Source of the DNA: Catellatospora tritici
Lineage (GTDB): Bacteria; Actinomycetota; Actinomycetes; Mycobacteriales; Micromonosporaceae
Reading direction: 5' to 3'
DNA length: 64,000 nt
Assembly (NCBI RefSeq): GCF_019083965.1
Contig: NZ_JAHRCY010000001.1
Location: 805,905-869,904, forward strand
Shown: one piece after another, positions 34,355-42,963 of the stretch
How positions within the stretch are numbered: the first letter of the stretch is position 1
Layout: each line of letters starts with the position of its first letter
Notes under the pieces: model-generated
What the model was told of the DNA's origin: nothing
Databases searched by the model: none
What the model saw: only the letters and a program-made list of their open reading frames with translations
Position numbers and translations under genes: made by a program

Positions 34355-35194
34355 TCAGAGACCGACCGCCTTGGCGCTGGCCTCCCACAGCCGCGTTGCG
34401 AGCTGCGGGTCGCGGATCGCCGGGTTCGGCTCGGTGAGCTTGCGCGAGACGTAGTAGCCGCCGTTGGAAAGCTGCGCCGGGTCCGCGGTGGACAGCCAGA
34501 CGAGCTGGTCGGCGCCCTGTTCCGGAGTGGCCAGACCGGGTGCGATCTTGTAGAACAGCTTCGCCAGCGGGGTACCGAAGCGGGTGCGCACCACCCCGGG
34601 GTGGAACGAGTAACTGAGCAGGTCGGGCCAGCGCCGGGCCGCCTCGGCGGCGAACAGGATGTTCGCCCGCTTCGAGCCGCCGTACGCCAGCCAGGCGCTG
34701 TACACGCCGCCGGTCCGGTCCAGGTTGTCCGGGTCGAGGCTGCCCGTGTTGTGCGCGACCGAAGCCGTGTTCACGATCCGCGCGCCGGGCGCCAGCCGCT
34801 CGCGCAGCAGATTGGTCAGCAGGAACGGCGCCAGATGGTTGGTCTGGATGGTCAGTTCGTGACCGTCCACCGTGGTGCCACGAGAACGGGCCACGATCCC
34901 CGCATTGTTGGCCAGCACGTCGATGCGCTCGCCCGACAGACGCTCAGCCAGGGCCCGTACGTCGGCCAGGCGGGCGAAGTCGGCCAGCTGCCCGGCCGGA
35001 GCCGGACCGGTCGCCGCAGCGCCGACCAGGCCCAGCGTCGCGTCAACCCGGGCCTGATCTCGGCCGACCACGGTCACCCGCCAGCCCGCGCGGGCCAGCG
35101 CGACGGCACCCGCCTGACCGATGCCCGAGGTGGCACCCGTGATCACCACGTGCCGGGGCTCGTTCACTTTCTGGGACGCCGTGAGATCTTCCAC
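34355..35194 (-). CDS. Short-chain dehydrogenase/reductase (retinol-dehydrogenase-like)
   Basis: NAD(P)-dependent oxidoreductase, 279 residues. The cofactor motif is TGATSGIG near residue 20, followed by NNAGI near 93, TASVAHNTG and the catalytic YGGSKRAN (Tyr-x-x-x-Lys, about 160-165), then the FHPGVVRTRFG loop. The resemblance is to the RDH/WW-domain-oxidoreductase group of SDRs; the substrate is unknown. GTG start (VEDLTASQ) with GGAGAACGGGAC upstream. Divergent from the CitE-like gene by 73 bp. Confidence 0.93.
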   Translation of the reverse strand: MEDLTASQKVNEPRHVVITGATSGIGQAGAVALARAGWRVTVVGRDQARVDATLGLVGAAATGPAPAGQLADFARLADVRALAERLSGERIDVLANNAGIVARSRGTTVDGHELTIQTNHLAPFLLTNLLRERLAPGARIVNTASVAHNTGSLDPDNLDRTGGVYSAWLAYGGSKRANILFAAEAARRWPDLLSYSFHPGVVRTRFGTPLAKLFYKIAPGLATPEQGADQLVWLSTADPAQLSNGGYYVSRKLTEPNPAIRDPQLATRLWEASAKAVGL

Positions 35195-35267
35195 AGTCCC
35201 GTTCTCCTCTCGACGGGGGGAAGGTTACCGTGGCGTCAACTAACTGAACGGTCCTTAAGGAGAATCG

Positions 35268-36221
35268 ATGGCCGCGTTGGGTCGTTCCCGCAGGTCGTGC
35301 CTTGCCGTGCCGGGATCCAGCGTCAAGATGCTCGGCAAGGCCCAGGGCCTGCCCGCCGACCAGGTCTTCCTCGACCTGGAGGACGCCGTCGCCCCGCTGG
35401 CCAAGCCCGAGGCGCGCAAGAACATCGTGGCCGCGCTCAACGAGGGCGACTGGGCGGGCAAGACCCGCGTGGTCCGGGTCAACGACCTCACCACGCCGTG
35501 GACCTACCGGGACGTCATCGAGATCGTCGAGGGTGCCGGGGCCAACCTGGACTGCGTCATGCTGCCCAAGGTGCAGAGCGCCGCGCACGTCGAGTGGCTC
35601 GACCTGACGCTCACCCAGTTGGAGAAGACGCTCGGCCTGCCCGTCGGCGGCATCGGCATCGAGGCCCAGATCGAGAACGCCGCCGGTCTGGTCAACGTGG
35701 ACGCCATCGCGGCGGCCTCGCCCCGGGTGGAGACCATCATCTTCGGCCCGGCCGACTTCATGGCCTCGATCAACATGAAGTCCCTGGTCGTGGGCGCGCT
35801 CATCCCCAGCTACCCGGGCGACCCCTACCACTACATCCTGATGCGCATCCTCATGGCCGCGCGCATGCACGACAAGCAGGCCATCGACGGACCGTATCTG
35901 CAGATCAAGGACGTGGACGGGTTCACCGAGGTGGCGCGGCGCTCGGCCGCGCTGGGCTTCGACGGCAAGTGGGTGCTGCACCCCGGCCAGATCGACGCGG
36001 CCAACGAGGTCTACTCGCCCGCGCAGTCCGACTACGACCACGCCGAACTGATCCTCGACGCGTACGACTACTACACCTCCGAGCAGGGCGGACGTCTCGG
36101 CGCGGTGATGCTCGGCGACGAGATGATCGACGAGGCCTCCCGCAAGATGGCGCTGGTGATCTCGGCGAAGGGCCGCGCCGCGGGTATGACCCGTACCACC
36201 ACCTTCACCCCGCCCGCCTGA
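35268..36221 (+). CDS. HpcH/HpaI-family CoA-ester lyase (CitE-like)
   Basis: TIM-barrel lyase/aldolase of 317 residues. SCLAVPGSSVKMLGKAQGLPADQVFLDLEDAVAP contains the metal-binding and CoA-binding region of citrate-lyase beta/malyl-CoA lyase proteins. KTRVVRVND, VMLPKVQSA, IEAQIENAAGLVN and FGPADFMASI complete the family set (catalytic Arg, and Glu/Asp metal ligands). It probably cleaves malyl-CoA or methylmalyl-CoA type esters. ATG start behind AAGGAG. MaoC hydratase (27.3 kb) and acyl-CoA dehydrogenase (32.4 kb) are likely pathway partners. Confidence 0.94.
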   Translation: MAALGRSRRSCLAVPGSSVKMLGKAQGLPADQVFLDLEDAVAPLAKPEARKNIVAALNEGDWAGKTRVVRVNDLTTPWTYRDVIEIVEGAGANLDCVMLPKVQSAAHVEWLDLTLTQLEKTLGLPVGGIGIEAQIENAAGLVNVDAIAAASPRVETIIFGPADFMASINMKSLVVGALIPSYPGDPYHYILMRILMAARMHDKQAIDGPYLQIKDVDGFTEVARRSAALGFDGKWVLHPGQIDAANEVYSPAQSDYDHAELILDAYDYYTSEQGGRLGAVMLGDEMIDEASRKMALVISAKGRAAGMTRTTTFTPPA

Positions 36222-36231
36222 CCTTCACGCT

Positions 36232-36263
36232 GGTGGCCCGTGGTCGACCGACCGCGGGCCACC
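36232..36263 (+). terminator. Hairpin after the CitE-like gene
   Basis: Arms GGTGGCCCG (36232-36240) and CGGGCCACC (36255-36263) enclose a loop with the palindrome GGTCGACC. Starts 11 bp after the stop codon. Confidence 0.75.
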
Positions 36264-36330
36264 CTCAACCGAGTCTCATGGTCCGGGAACCTCGCCTCGG
36301 ACACGATCGAACCGTGGGCATGATCGAAAC

Positions 36331-36786
36331 ATGACCAACGTGCACCACCTGCAGGACAGGAACGACATCGTCGAGACGGTGGACGCCGTGTTCGACACCG
36401 TCGACGCCAAGGACTGGACCGCCGCCCGCGCGCTGTTCGCCGATGACGTCGACGTCGACTTCAGCAGCCTCGGTGGGGGCCCGCCCGCCCGGGTCACCGC
36501 CGACCAACTGGTCGCGGGCTGGGTCGCGGGCCTGCACGCGCGCAAGCGCAGCTGGCACCTGATCAGCCACTACCGGGTGCAGATCACCTCCGACATCGCG
36601 ACGGTCGGGGTGAAGGGCTACGCCCTGAACCGGCTCGACGAGGAGTTGGGCGGCGGCATTTGGGAGGTCTGGGGGACCTACGCGCTGACCCTGCGCCGAG
36701 CGGACGACCGCTGGCTGGTCACCCGGTTCTGCTTCGACGCCCAGATCACCCGGGGTGACGACGCGGTCCGCACCCACTCGCTCTGA
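36331..36786 (+). CDS. SnoaL/NTF2-like protein
   Basis: A 151-residue alpha+beta cone protein. RNDIVETVDAVFDTVDAKDWTAARALFADDVDVDFSS is the typical NTF2-like start, and WLVTRFCFDAQITRGDD the closing strand of a SnoaL_4-type domain. Such proteins are cyclases, isomerases or stress-response ligand binders, and nothing here tells which. ATG start without a clear ribosome-binding site. A repeat-rich gap follows. Confidence 0.9.
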   Translation: MTNVHHLQDRNDIVETVDAVFDTVDAKDWTAARALFADDVDVDFSSLGGGPPARVTADQLVAGWVAGLHARKRSWHLISHYRVQITSDIATVGVKGYALNRLDEELGGGIWEVWGTYALTLRRADDRWLVTRFCFDAQITRGDDAVRTHSL

Positions 36787-36815
36787 CCCGCCCACACGGT
36801 TGCCCCGCGACCATG

Positions 36816-37018
36816 TTTGCTCTGCACCCAACGGCTTGCTCTGCACCCGCCGACGCAATCTGCGCTGCACCCCTCGCCAACGCAACGTGCCCTGCCCCCC
36901 GCTGACGCAACGCCCACTGTTGCGCCCGTGGGTGCAGAGCAAGGCCGCGGGTGCAGAGCAAACGCACTCGCGGCGAGTGCGCCCGTGGGTGCAGAGCAAG
37001 GCCGTGGGTGCAGAGCAA
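36816..37018. repeat. Cluster of TTGCTCTGCACCC / GGGTGCAGAGCAA repeats
   Basis: Two copies of TTGCTCTGCACCC (36817 and 36836) face four copies of the reverse complement GGGTGCAGAGCAA (36930, 36949, 36987 and 37006). Between the second and third reversed copies there is a stem CGCACTCGC/GCGAGTGCG. The 305-bp gap between the SnoaL and ddaH genes (36787-37091) holds only this; I see no gene or RNA in it. Confidence 0.9.
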
Positions 37019-37091
37019 AGCCGACCGGGACCACATGGTCACCGGTCGGCTTCAGGTCGTCGTCGCGTCGCGCGGCGTCAGCGGTACGAGC

Positions 37092-37934
37092 TCAGTCGCG
37101 CAGCTCGGCGATGCAGCACTTGATGCTGCCGCCGCCCTTCTTCAGCTCACCCAGCTCGACCATCACCGGGTGGTAACCCGCCGCCGCGACCTTCTCGCCG
37201 TACGCGGCCGACTCGGTGTTGATCACGACGTTGTGGCCGTCGCTGACCAGGTTGAGCGCGAACGCGAGCGCGTCCGCCTCGTCGGCGATGACGGCGTTCG
37301 GGAACAGCTGCGCCAGCACCTGCTGCGAGGCCTCGGAGAAGGCGCCCGGGAAGTACGTGACGTTCTCGTCGTCGAGCGCGGCCAGGGCCACGTCCAGGTG
37401 GTAGAAGCGCGGGTCGACCAGCTTCAGCGAGATCACCGGGCGGCCCAGGGCCTCGGCGGCCTCGGCGTGCGCGGCGGGCTCGGTGCGGAAGCCGTACCCG
37501 GCCAGCGCGATGCCGCCGTGCGCGTTCGGCAGGTACGCGAAGTCGCCCTCGCCCTCGTTGATCTGCGTGGGGGCGACGAAACGGTAGTCGTCGCGGGCCT
37601 CGTAGAAGGCGCGGTGCCCGGCGGCCTCGTCGGCGCGCTGCGGATAGCGGAACTTGGCGCCGTAGGCCACCCCGTCGACGACGAAGGCGCCGTTGGCGGC
37701 GAAGACCATGTCGGGCAGGCCCGGGGTCGGGTTCAGCACGTGCACCGTGTGGCCCAGGTCGACCATGGTCTGGCGCAGCCCGTCCCACTGCTTCACGGCG
37801 AGCGCGGTGTCGACCGGAGTGGTGGTGTCCATCCACGGGTTGATCGCGTACTCGACGACATAGTGCTCCGGCGGGCACATCAGGTACGTGCGGGGCCGGG
37901 GCTGGCGGGTGGGGAGGAGGTCACGCTCTGTCAC
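37092..37934 (-). CDS. ddaH: Dimethylargininase / arginine deiminase-like hydrolase
   Basis: Guanidino-group hydrolase of 280 residues. RTYLMCPPEHYVVEYAINPWM and DMVFAANGAFVVDG carry conserved substrate-binding Asp/Asn residues. YLPNAHGGIALAGYGFRTE and FYHLDVALAALDDENVTYFPGAF give the catalytic Glu/His region, and the C-terminal GGGSIKCC contains the nucleophilic Cys. This fits NG,NG-dimethylarginine dimethylaminohydrolase. GTG start (VTERDLL); a TTG three codons earlier is possible. No rocD or Lrp gene is adjacent, unlike in many actinobacteria. Confidence 0.9.
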   Translation of the reverse strand: MTERDLLPTRQPRPRTYLMCPPEHYVVEYAINPWMDTTTPVDTALAVKQWDGLRQTMVDLGHTVHVLNPTPGLPDMVFAANGAFVVDGVAYGAKFRYPQRADEAAGHRAFYEARDDYRFVAPTQINEGEGDFAYLPNAHGGIALAGYGFRTEPAAHAEAAEALGRPVISLKLVDPRFYHLDVALAALDDENVTYFPGAFSEASQQVLAQLFPNAVIADEADALAFALNLVSDGHNVVINTESAAYGEKVAAAGYHPVMVELGELKKGGGSIKCCIAELRD

Positions 37935-38059
37935 GATCAGCAAATTTACCCAGCTCTACGCCCGTTTCGTAGCACGATGAATTGCGTCTCGCGGCGTTCT
38001 GTTGCAAAGCCCGGGTGATCCACCGACGGTTTGTTGCGCGCGAGCGCGGGCAACCGCTC

Positions 38060-40306
38060 TCACTTGAATCGGAACAGTCGCAATGAATTGGTCACCACGA
38101 AGATGCTGCTCAACGCCATCGCGGCGGCCGCCAGCACCGGCGTGACCAGCCCGGCGGCAGCCAGGGGCAGCGCCGCCACGTTGTAGGCGAACGCCCAGAA
38201 CAGGTTGCCCTTGATCGTGCTCAGCGTGGCCCGGGACAGCCGGATGGCGTCGGCCGCCGCGGGCAGGTCGCCGCGGACCAGGGTGATGTCGGCCGCCTCG
38301 ATCGCGGCGTCGGTGCCGGTGCCCATGGCCAGCCCGAGGTCGGCCGCGGCCAGGGCGGCCGCGTCGTTCACCCCGTCGCCGACCATTGCCACCCGGTGCG
38401 CGCCACCTTCCTGCGCTCGGCGAACCGCCTCGACCTTGCCCTCGGGCAGCACCTCGGCGATCACCTCGTCGATGCCGACTTCGGCGGCGACGGCGCGCGC
38501 CGGACCTTCGGCGTCGCCGGTGAGCAGCACCGGACGCAGGCCCAGGGCCCTCAAACGGGCCACCGCGTCGGCCGAGCCGGGCTTCACCGTGTCGGCGAGG
38601 AGCAGCCATCCGGCGAACACGCCATCCAGCGCCACCGCCACAGTCGTGCGGCCGCCGTTAAGAAGGGGCCCTTCTACGTCGGAAAGCGATAAGAAGGGGC
38701 CCTTCCTTAGCTCGATGCCGTGGGCGGTGAGGAGGGAGTGGCGGCCGATGAGCACGGCGCGGCCCGCCACCGTCCCCCGCGCGCCCAGGCCCGGCAGGGC
38801 ACGGAAGTCGTGCACCGGGGCGGGCTCGATGCCGCGGGAGGCGGCGCCCGCGACGATGGCGCGGGCGATCGGGTGTTCGGAGGCGTGCTCGACGGCGGCC
38901 GCGGCGCGCAGCAGTTGCGTCTCGGTGACCCCGGCCGCGGGCAGGACCTCGACCAGGCTCATCACGCCGGTGGTGACCGTGCCGGTCTTGTCCAGCAGCA
39001 CGGTGTCGATCCGGCGGGTGGACTCCAGCACCTCGGGGCCGCGGATCAGGATGCCGAGTTGGGCGCCCCGGCCGGTACCGACCAGCAGCGCGGTCGGGGT
39101 GGCCAGGCCGAGCGCGCACGGGCAGGCGACGATCAGCACCGCGACGGCCGCGGTCACGGCCGCGCTGGTCACGCCGCCGTCGTACGCGGTCCAGAAGGCG
39201 AACGTCGCCGCCGCCAGCATGATCACCACTGGGACGAACACCGCCGAGACCCGGTCGGCCAGCCGCTGCACCTGGGCCTTGCCCGACTGGGCCGCGGTGA
39301 CCAGCTTCGCCATCTGGGCCAGTTGCGTGTCGGCGCCGACCCGGGTGGCCCGGACCACCAGCCGACCGCCCGCGTTGACGGTCGCGCCGACGACCCGGTC
39401 GCCCGGCCCGACCTCGACCGGGACGCTCTCGCCGGTGAGCATGCTGGTGTCGACCGCGCTGGCGCCCTCGGCGATCTCGCCGTCGGTGGCGATCTTCTCG
39501 CCGGGCCGGACCACGAACAGGTCGCCCACGGCCAGGCTCGTCGCGGGCACCCGGACCTCGGCGCCGTCGCGCAGCAGCACCGCGTCCTTGGCCCCGAGGT
39601 CCAGCAGCGCGCGCAGCGCGGACCCGGCCCGCCGCTTGGCCCGGTGTTCGAACCACCGCCCGGCCAGCAGGAACGTGGTCAGCGTGGTGGTCACCTCGAG
39701 GTAGAGGTGCATGCCGGGGTCGTCGGTGCGCGAGGCGAGCCAGCTCAGCGACATGGTCATGCCGGTCATCCCGGCGCCGCCGAAGAACAGCGCCCAGGCG
39801 CTCCAGCCGTACGACACCAGCACGCCGAGGCTGATCAGCGTGTCCATGGTCGCCGCGCCGTGCCGGGCGTTGACCAGCGCGGCCCGGTGGAACGGCCACG
39901 CGCCCCACACCGCCACCGGCGAGGCCAGCGTGAACGCCAGCCACTGCCAGTTCGGGAACTGCAGCGCGGGGATCATGCTCAGCAGCACCACGGGTGCGGT
40001 CAGCACCGCGCTGACCAGCAGCCGCTGCCGCAGCGGGTCCGGCTCGGCGGTGTCGGGTTCCGCCTCGGCGGCGGGGGCTTCCGGCTGCGGCACGCTCGCC
40101 GTGTACCCGGTCGCCTCGACCACCTTGACCAGGTCGTCCACCGAGATGTCGGCCGGGTACGTCACGTGCGCGGTCTCCGTGGCGAAGTTGACCGTCGCGC
40201 GCACCCCCTCGACCCGGTTGAGTTTGCGCTCGACCCGGCCCGCGCAGGTGGCGCAGGTCATGCCGCCGATACCCAGTTCGATGACCTGCGCCTGACCCGT
40301 CGTCAT
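38060..40306 (-). CDS. copA: Copper-translocating P1B-type ATPase
   Basis: Cu(I)-exporting P-type ATPase of 748 residues. The N-terminal metal-binding domain has GMTCATC (Cys18, Cys21). Eight membrane helices include the CPC motif at 395-397. The actuator motif TGES is at 291-294, the phosphorylation site DKTGT at 439-443, HP in SEHPIAR, and GDGVND near the C-terminus. All catalytic motifs are intact. Residues about 532-550 ([17 protein letters not shown]) are encoded by an in-frame copy of a palindromic repeat. ATG start behind GGAGAG. It is last in the csoR/copZ/anchored-protein operon. Confidence 0.95.
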   Translation of the reverse strand: MTTGQAQVIELGIGGMTCATCAGRVERKLNRVEGVRATVNFATETAHVTYPADISVDDLVKVVEATGYTASVPQPEAPAAEAEPDTAEPDPLRQRLLVSAVLTAPVVLLSMIPALQFPNWQWLAFTLASPVAVWGAWPFHRAALVNARHGAATMDTLISLGVLVSYGWSAWALFFGGAGMTGMTMSLSWLASRTDDPGMHLYLEVTTTLTTFLLAGRWFEHRAKRRAGSALRALLDLGAKDAVLLRDGAEVRVPATSLAVGDLFVVRPGEKIATDGEIAEGASAVDTSMLTGESVPVEVGPGDRVVGATVNAGGRLVVRATRVGADTQLAQMAKLVTAAQSGKAQVQRLADRVSAVFVPVVIMLAAATFAFWTAYDGGVTSAAVTAAVAVLIVACPCALGLATPTALLVGTGRGAQLGILIRGPEVLESTRRIDTVLLDKTGTVTTGVMSLVEVLPAAGVTETQLLRAAAAVEHASEHPIARAIVAGAASRGIEPAPVHDFRALPGLGARGTVAGRAVLIGRHSLLTAHGIELRKGPFLSLSDVEGPLLNGGRTTVAVALDGVFAGWLLLADTVKPGSADAVARLRALGLRPVLLTGDAEGPARAVAAEVGIDEVIAEVLPEGKVEAVRRAQEGGAHRVAMVGDGVNDAAALAAADLGLAMGTGTDAAIEAADITLVRGDLPAAADAIRLSRATLSTIKGNLFWAFAYNVAALPLAAAGLVTPVLAAAAMALSSIFVVTNSLRLFRFK
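38657..38711. repeat. Palindromic repeat inside copA, in frame
   Basis: Starts GTTAAGAAGGGGCCCTTCTA and ends GGGGCCCTTCCTTAGC, with GGAAAGCGATAAGA in the loop. It matches the intergenic element at 7985 at most positions. On the coding (minus) strand it is read as [17 protein letters not shown] within copA, without a stop or frameshift. The intergenic relative at 3785 would encode KGTFLSLCDVEGALLN in the matching frame. Confidence 0.93.
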
Positions 40307-40319
40307 GATCTCTCCAGAC

Positions 40320-41300
40320 TCACTTGCCCGGTGCCGGGACGACCAGGGTGAACTCGGCGGTGTGCACCTTGCCGCCGGTCTGGAAGTCGAAGAACATCCG
40401 GTAGGTGCCGGCGCTGGGCGCCGACAGCCAGAGCTTGACCCCGCCATTGACCAGCGCGGGTTCGGGGTGCACGTGCACGTAGCCGAGGTCGAGGTCGCGC
40501 AGGACGACCAGGTGGCCGAAGGAGCCGAGGTAGGGCTCCAGGGTGACCGGCTTGCCATCGCGGGTGACCGTGAACAGCATCGGCTGGCTGGCCCCGATCA
40601 TGGTCGCGCCCTGGTAGCTGACCTGGTAGCCGTCCGTCTCGTCCTGCTGGGCGGCTGCCGGCAGCGTCTTGGGCGCGTAGTCGCCCGCGACGGTCAGGTC
40701 GGTGCCCAGGGCCACGGCGGTCTGGATCCCGGCCTGGTCGATCGCGGTGAAGTCGGCGTACGCCCGCCACAGGCCGGGTTTGCCCAGGTCGGCGCTGACC
40801 GACCAGGTGCCGTCGGCGGCCATGGTGGGGTGCAGGTGCTGATAGCCGGTGAGGTCGCGGCGCACCACGACCAGGTGCAGCGGCTTGTCGTGCACCACGG
40901 CGAAGTTGGTGACGGCGCGCCCGTCGTTGGCGCGGATCACGAACGACAGCTGCTCGGTGCCCGGCTTGGCGAACGAGGTGGTCGCGGGCACCAGCGTGTA
41001 TCCGCCGGAGCTGATGGACAGGCCGCCCACCTCGGACCCCGCGCTGGCCAGCGGACTGTGCACGTGCCCGCCGGGGGCGGTGGCGGGGTCGGTCGAGGCG
41101 GGTGCGCCGGTGGTCGCGCCCTGGGTGGGGCTGCTCGGCGGGTCGAGCAGCTTGCCGAGGGTGAATCCGACCACCAGCGCCACGATCAGGCCGCCGACGA
41201 ACAGGCCGATCCGGGACCCGGCCGGGTCGAGCAGCGGCTTGGCCGACTGCGCCCGGACCACCGGTTCGGCGGACTGTTCGGTGGTGGGCGCCTCAGCCAT
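40320..41300 (-). CDS. Membrane-anchored His-rich protein of the copper operon
   Basis: A 326-residue protein with one N-terminal membrane helix (about 30-50, [19 protein letters not shown]) and a large extracytoplasmic part of two similar beta-rich domains. Histidine clusters occur at [27 protein letters not shown] and YVHVHPEP, a pattern suited to copper binding. The two halves share an HLVVxRxDLxxYxHxHP-like pattern ([18 protein letters not shown] and [18 protein letters not shown]), so they probably arose by duplication. Its start overlaps the copZ stop by 8 bp. A role as extracytoplasmic copper acceptor is inferred. Confidence 0.82.
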   Translation of the reverse strand: MAEAPTTEQSAEPVVRAQSAKPLLDPAGSRIGLFVGGLIVALVVGFTLGKLLDPPSSPTQGATTGAPASTDPATAPGGHVHSPLASAGSEVGGLSISSGGYTLVPATTSFAKPGTEQLSFVIRANDGRAVTNFAVVHDKPLHLVVVRRDLTGYQHLHPTMAADGTWSVSADLGKPGLWRAYADFTAIDQAGIQTAVALGTDLTVAGDYAPKTLPAAAQQDETDGYQVSYQGATMIGASQPMLFTVTRDGKPVTLEPYLGSFGHLVVLRDLDLGYVHVHPEPALVNGGVKLWLSAPSAGTYRMFFDFQTGGKVHTAEFTLVVPAPGK

Positions 41301-41511
41301 CGATGCCCGCCAGCTGGTATCCCGCCTCGTCGACGGCGTTGCGCACCTCGTCGATGGGCAGGACCGCGTCGCTGGTGATCTCGGCGGTGCCCGCGGCGAG
41401 ATCCACCTGGACGTCGCGCACGCCGGGCAGCGCGGTCAGCTCGGTGGTCACCGCGTTGACGCAGTGCCCGCAGGTCATCCCCGAGATCTGGTATGTCGTC
41501 CGAACCGACAT
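41293..41511 (-). CDS. copZ: Copper chaperone CopZ (HMA domain)
   Basis: A 72-residue ferredoxin-fold metallochaperone with the Cu(I) site GMTCGHC (Cys14, Cys17), then VTTELTALPGVRDVQVDLAAGTAEI. It passes Cu(I) to CopA in the cytoplasm. ATG start. Ten bases separate it from the csoR stop. Confidence 0.95.
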   Translation of the reverse strand: MSVRTTYQISGMTCGHCVNAVTTELTALPGVRDVQVDLAAGTAEITSDAVLPIDEVRNAVDEAGYQLAGIDG

Positions 41512-41521
41512 GGCTGGCTCC

Positions 41522-41818
41522 CTATGACCGCACCAGGCGAGCGATCGCCTCGGTGGCTTCCTTGACCTTCGCGGTGGGGTCGCCCGCTCGGGCGGCGTCC
41601 ACCACGCAGTGGTTGAGATGTCCTTCGAGCAGGCCGACCGCGACCGCCTGCAGGGCACGCGTGGCCGCCGAGATCTGCGTCAGGACGTCGATACAGTACG
41701 TGTCCTGCTCGACCATTCGCTGCAGGCCACGAATCTGCCCCTCCACCCGCTTGAGGCGGGAGAGCAGGGCCTGCTTGTCGTCGTCGTGGCTGTAGCCGAC
41801 TGGGGCGCTGTCTTCCAC
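41522..41818 (-). CDS. csoR: Copper-sensing repressor CsoR
   Basis: A 98-residue DUF156 all-helical repressor. Copper ligands are Cys42 (DTYCIDVL), His67 and Cys71 (EGHLNHC), the C-H-C set with the H-x3-C spacing of CsoR. RLKRVEGQIRGLQRMVE is the conserved DNA-binding helix. The GTG at 41818 (VEDSAPVGY) is taken because the operator lies just upstream of it; the frame is open through the operator. As first gene it should repress its own operon until Cu(I) rises. Confidence 0.94.
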   Translation of the reverse strand: MEDSAPVGYSHDDDKQALLSRLKRVEGQIRGLQRMVEQDTYCIDVLTQISAATRALQAVAVGLLEGHLNHCVVDAARAGDPTAKVKEATEAIARLVRS

Positions 41819-41829
41819 GATCGAAACGA

Positions 41830-41844
41830 TACCCCCAGGGGGTA
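41830..41844 (-). promoter_or_regulatory. CsoR operator
   Basis: TACCCCCAGGGGGTA is a perfect 7-1-7 palindrome, 11 bp upstream of the csoR start. It matches the G/C-tract palindromes bound by CsoR proteins. It also lies 73 bp upstream of the divergent NlpC/P60 gene, which may or may not be affected. Confidence 0.85.
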
Positions 41845-41916
41845 CGACATCGCCAACTCCCCGCCCTGGTAAATGCCCAGTTGTACCGATCATGCAGTTT
41901 TGTCGTTGTTCACCAC

Positions 41917-42912
41917 GTGTCGAACTACGCCACGCGGCGCAGGATGCTATGGATCGGTGCGACGGTGCTCGCGTCCGCGCTGCTGCTGTCGGGCCTGGCG
42001 CACGCCGAGCCCACCCGTGCCGACCTCGACCGCGAGATCCGCAAGAAGTCCGATCAGCTCGAGGTGATCGTCGAGAGGTACCACGCGCTGCACGACGACC
42101 TGAAGACCACCGAGGCGCAGACCGGCGTGCTCCGGCGCCAGATCGACCCGCTGCAGCGGCAGATCGCGCAGCGCCGCGCCGCGGTGGGCCGACTCGCCGA
42201 CGCGGGCTACCGGTCCACCCGGTCCATGTCCCTGACGCTGCTGCTCGACGCGGGCAGCACCCGCCAGATCCTGGACCGCCTGCTGCTGATGAACGAGTAC
42301 ACGCTGCACCAGCAGCGCGAGATCGAGGCGCTGGCGCAGACCTCCCAGCGGTGGGACACCGCCCGACGCACCCTGGACGCGCTGCTGGCCCAGCAGCGCG
42401 AGCAGCGCAGAGAACTCGCCGCCAAGCGCACCGAGATCGAGAACTCCATCGCCGCGCTGCGCACCCTGCGGCAGCGCGCGTACGGCTACGGCGGTGGGCA
42501 CGCCGACCAGCGTCCCGACCGTACCCGGGTGGCGCTGCCCAGGGTCGCCAAGGGCGCGAACGAGAAGGTGGTGCGGTTCGCGCTCGACCAGATCGGCACC
42601 GGCTACAAGTGGGGTGGCGAGGGGCCGGGCGGTTACGACTGCTCCGGGCTGGTCGCGGCCGCCTTCCACCGGATCGGGATCAACCTGCCGCACCACGCCG
42701 GACGTCAGGAGCAGCGCAGCCGCGAGATCAGCCGCAGCGAGCTGAAGGCCGGTGACCTGGTGTTCTTCTACGCCGACCTGCACCACGTCGGCATCTACCT
42801 GGGCGACGGGAACATGGTGCACGCGCCGAGCTTCGGCGAGCGGGTGCGCATCGACCCGATCGACTCGCTGCCCGTCAACAGCTTCGGCCGGGTCGTCGCC
42901 CAGACCGGCTGA
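41917..42912 (+). CDS. Secreted NlpC/P60 peptidoglycan endopeptidase
   Basis: A 331-residue RipA-like wall hydrolase. The signal peptide ends near ALLLSGLAHAEP (about 28). A long coiled coil (about 30-190) follows, with heptads such as QREIEALAQTSQRWD. The C-terminal NlpC/P60 domain has catalytic Cys242 in YDCSG and His290 in HHVGIY, with a third polar residue near HAPSFG. It cuts within stem peptides between D-Glu and meso-DAP, by family knowledge. GTG start (VSNYATRRR). Ends before a perfect hairpin. Confidence 0.92.
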   Translation: MSNYATRRRMLWIGATVLASALLLSGLAHAEPTRADLDREIRKKSDQLEVIVERYHALHDDLKTTEAQTGVLRRQIDPLQRQIAQRRAAVGRLADAGYRSTRSMSLTLLLDAGSTRQILDRLLLMNEYTLHQQREIEALAQTSQRWDTARRTLDALLAQQREQRRELAAKRTEIENSIAALRTLRQRAYGYGGGHADQRPDRTRVALPRVAKGANEKVVRFALDQIGTGYKWGGEGPGGYDCSGLVAAAFHRIGINLPHHAGRQEQRSREISRSELKAGDLVFFYADLHHVGIYLGDGNMVHAPSFGERVRIDPIDSLPVNSFGRVVAQTG

Positions 42913-42929
42913 CCGACCCTGAAACGGGG

Positions 42930-42959
42930 CGCGGCCCGGAGGAGGTCCTCCGGGCCGCG
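42930..42959. terminator. Hairpin between convergent genes
   Basis: Arms CGCGGCCCGGAGGA (42930-42943) and TCCTCCGGGCCGCG (42946-42959) are a perfect 14-bp stem, 18 bp after the NlpC/P60 stop and just before the stop of the convergent gene. No T-run follows on either strand. Confidence 0.88.
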
Positions 42960-42963
42960 ATCG

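Noticed and set aside
36787..37091. Possible CRISPR array
   Set aside because: Repeats are only 13 bp, occur in both orientations with irregular spacing, and no cas genes are near. The RecB-like nuclease at 17315 is far away and not linked.
38060..40306. copA as a pseudogene because of the repeat insertion
   Set aside because: The frame is intact, all P-type ATPase motifs are present and the overall length is normal.
41819..41916. Riboswitch (ydaO type) before the NlpC/P60 gene
   Set aside because: Only 98 bp separate it from csoR and the stretch is explained by the CsoR operator; no conserved riboswitch core is visible.
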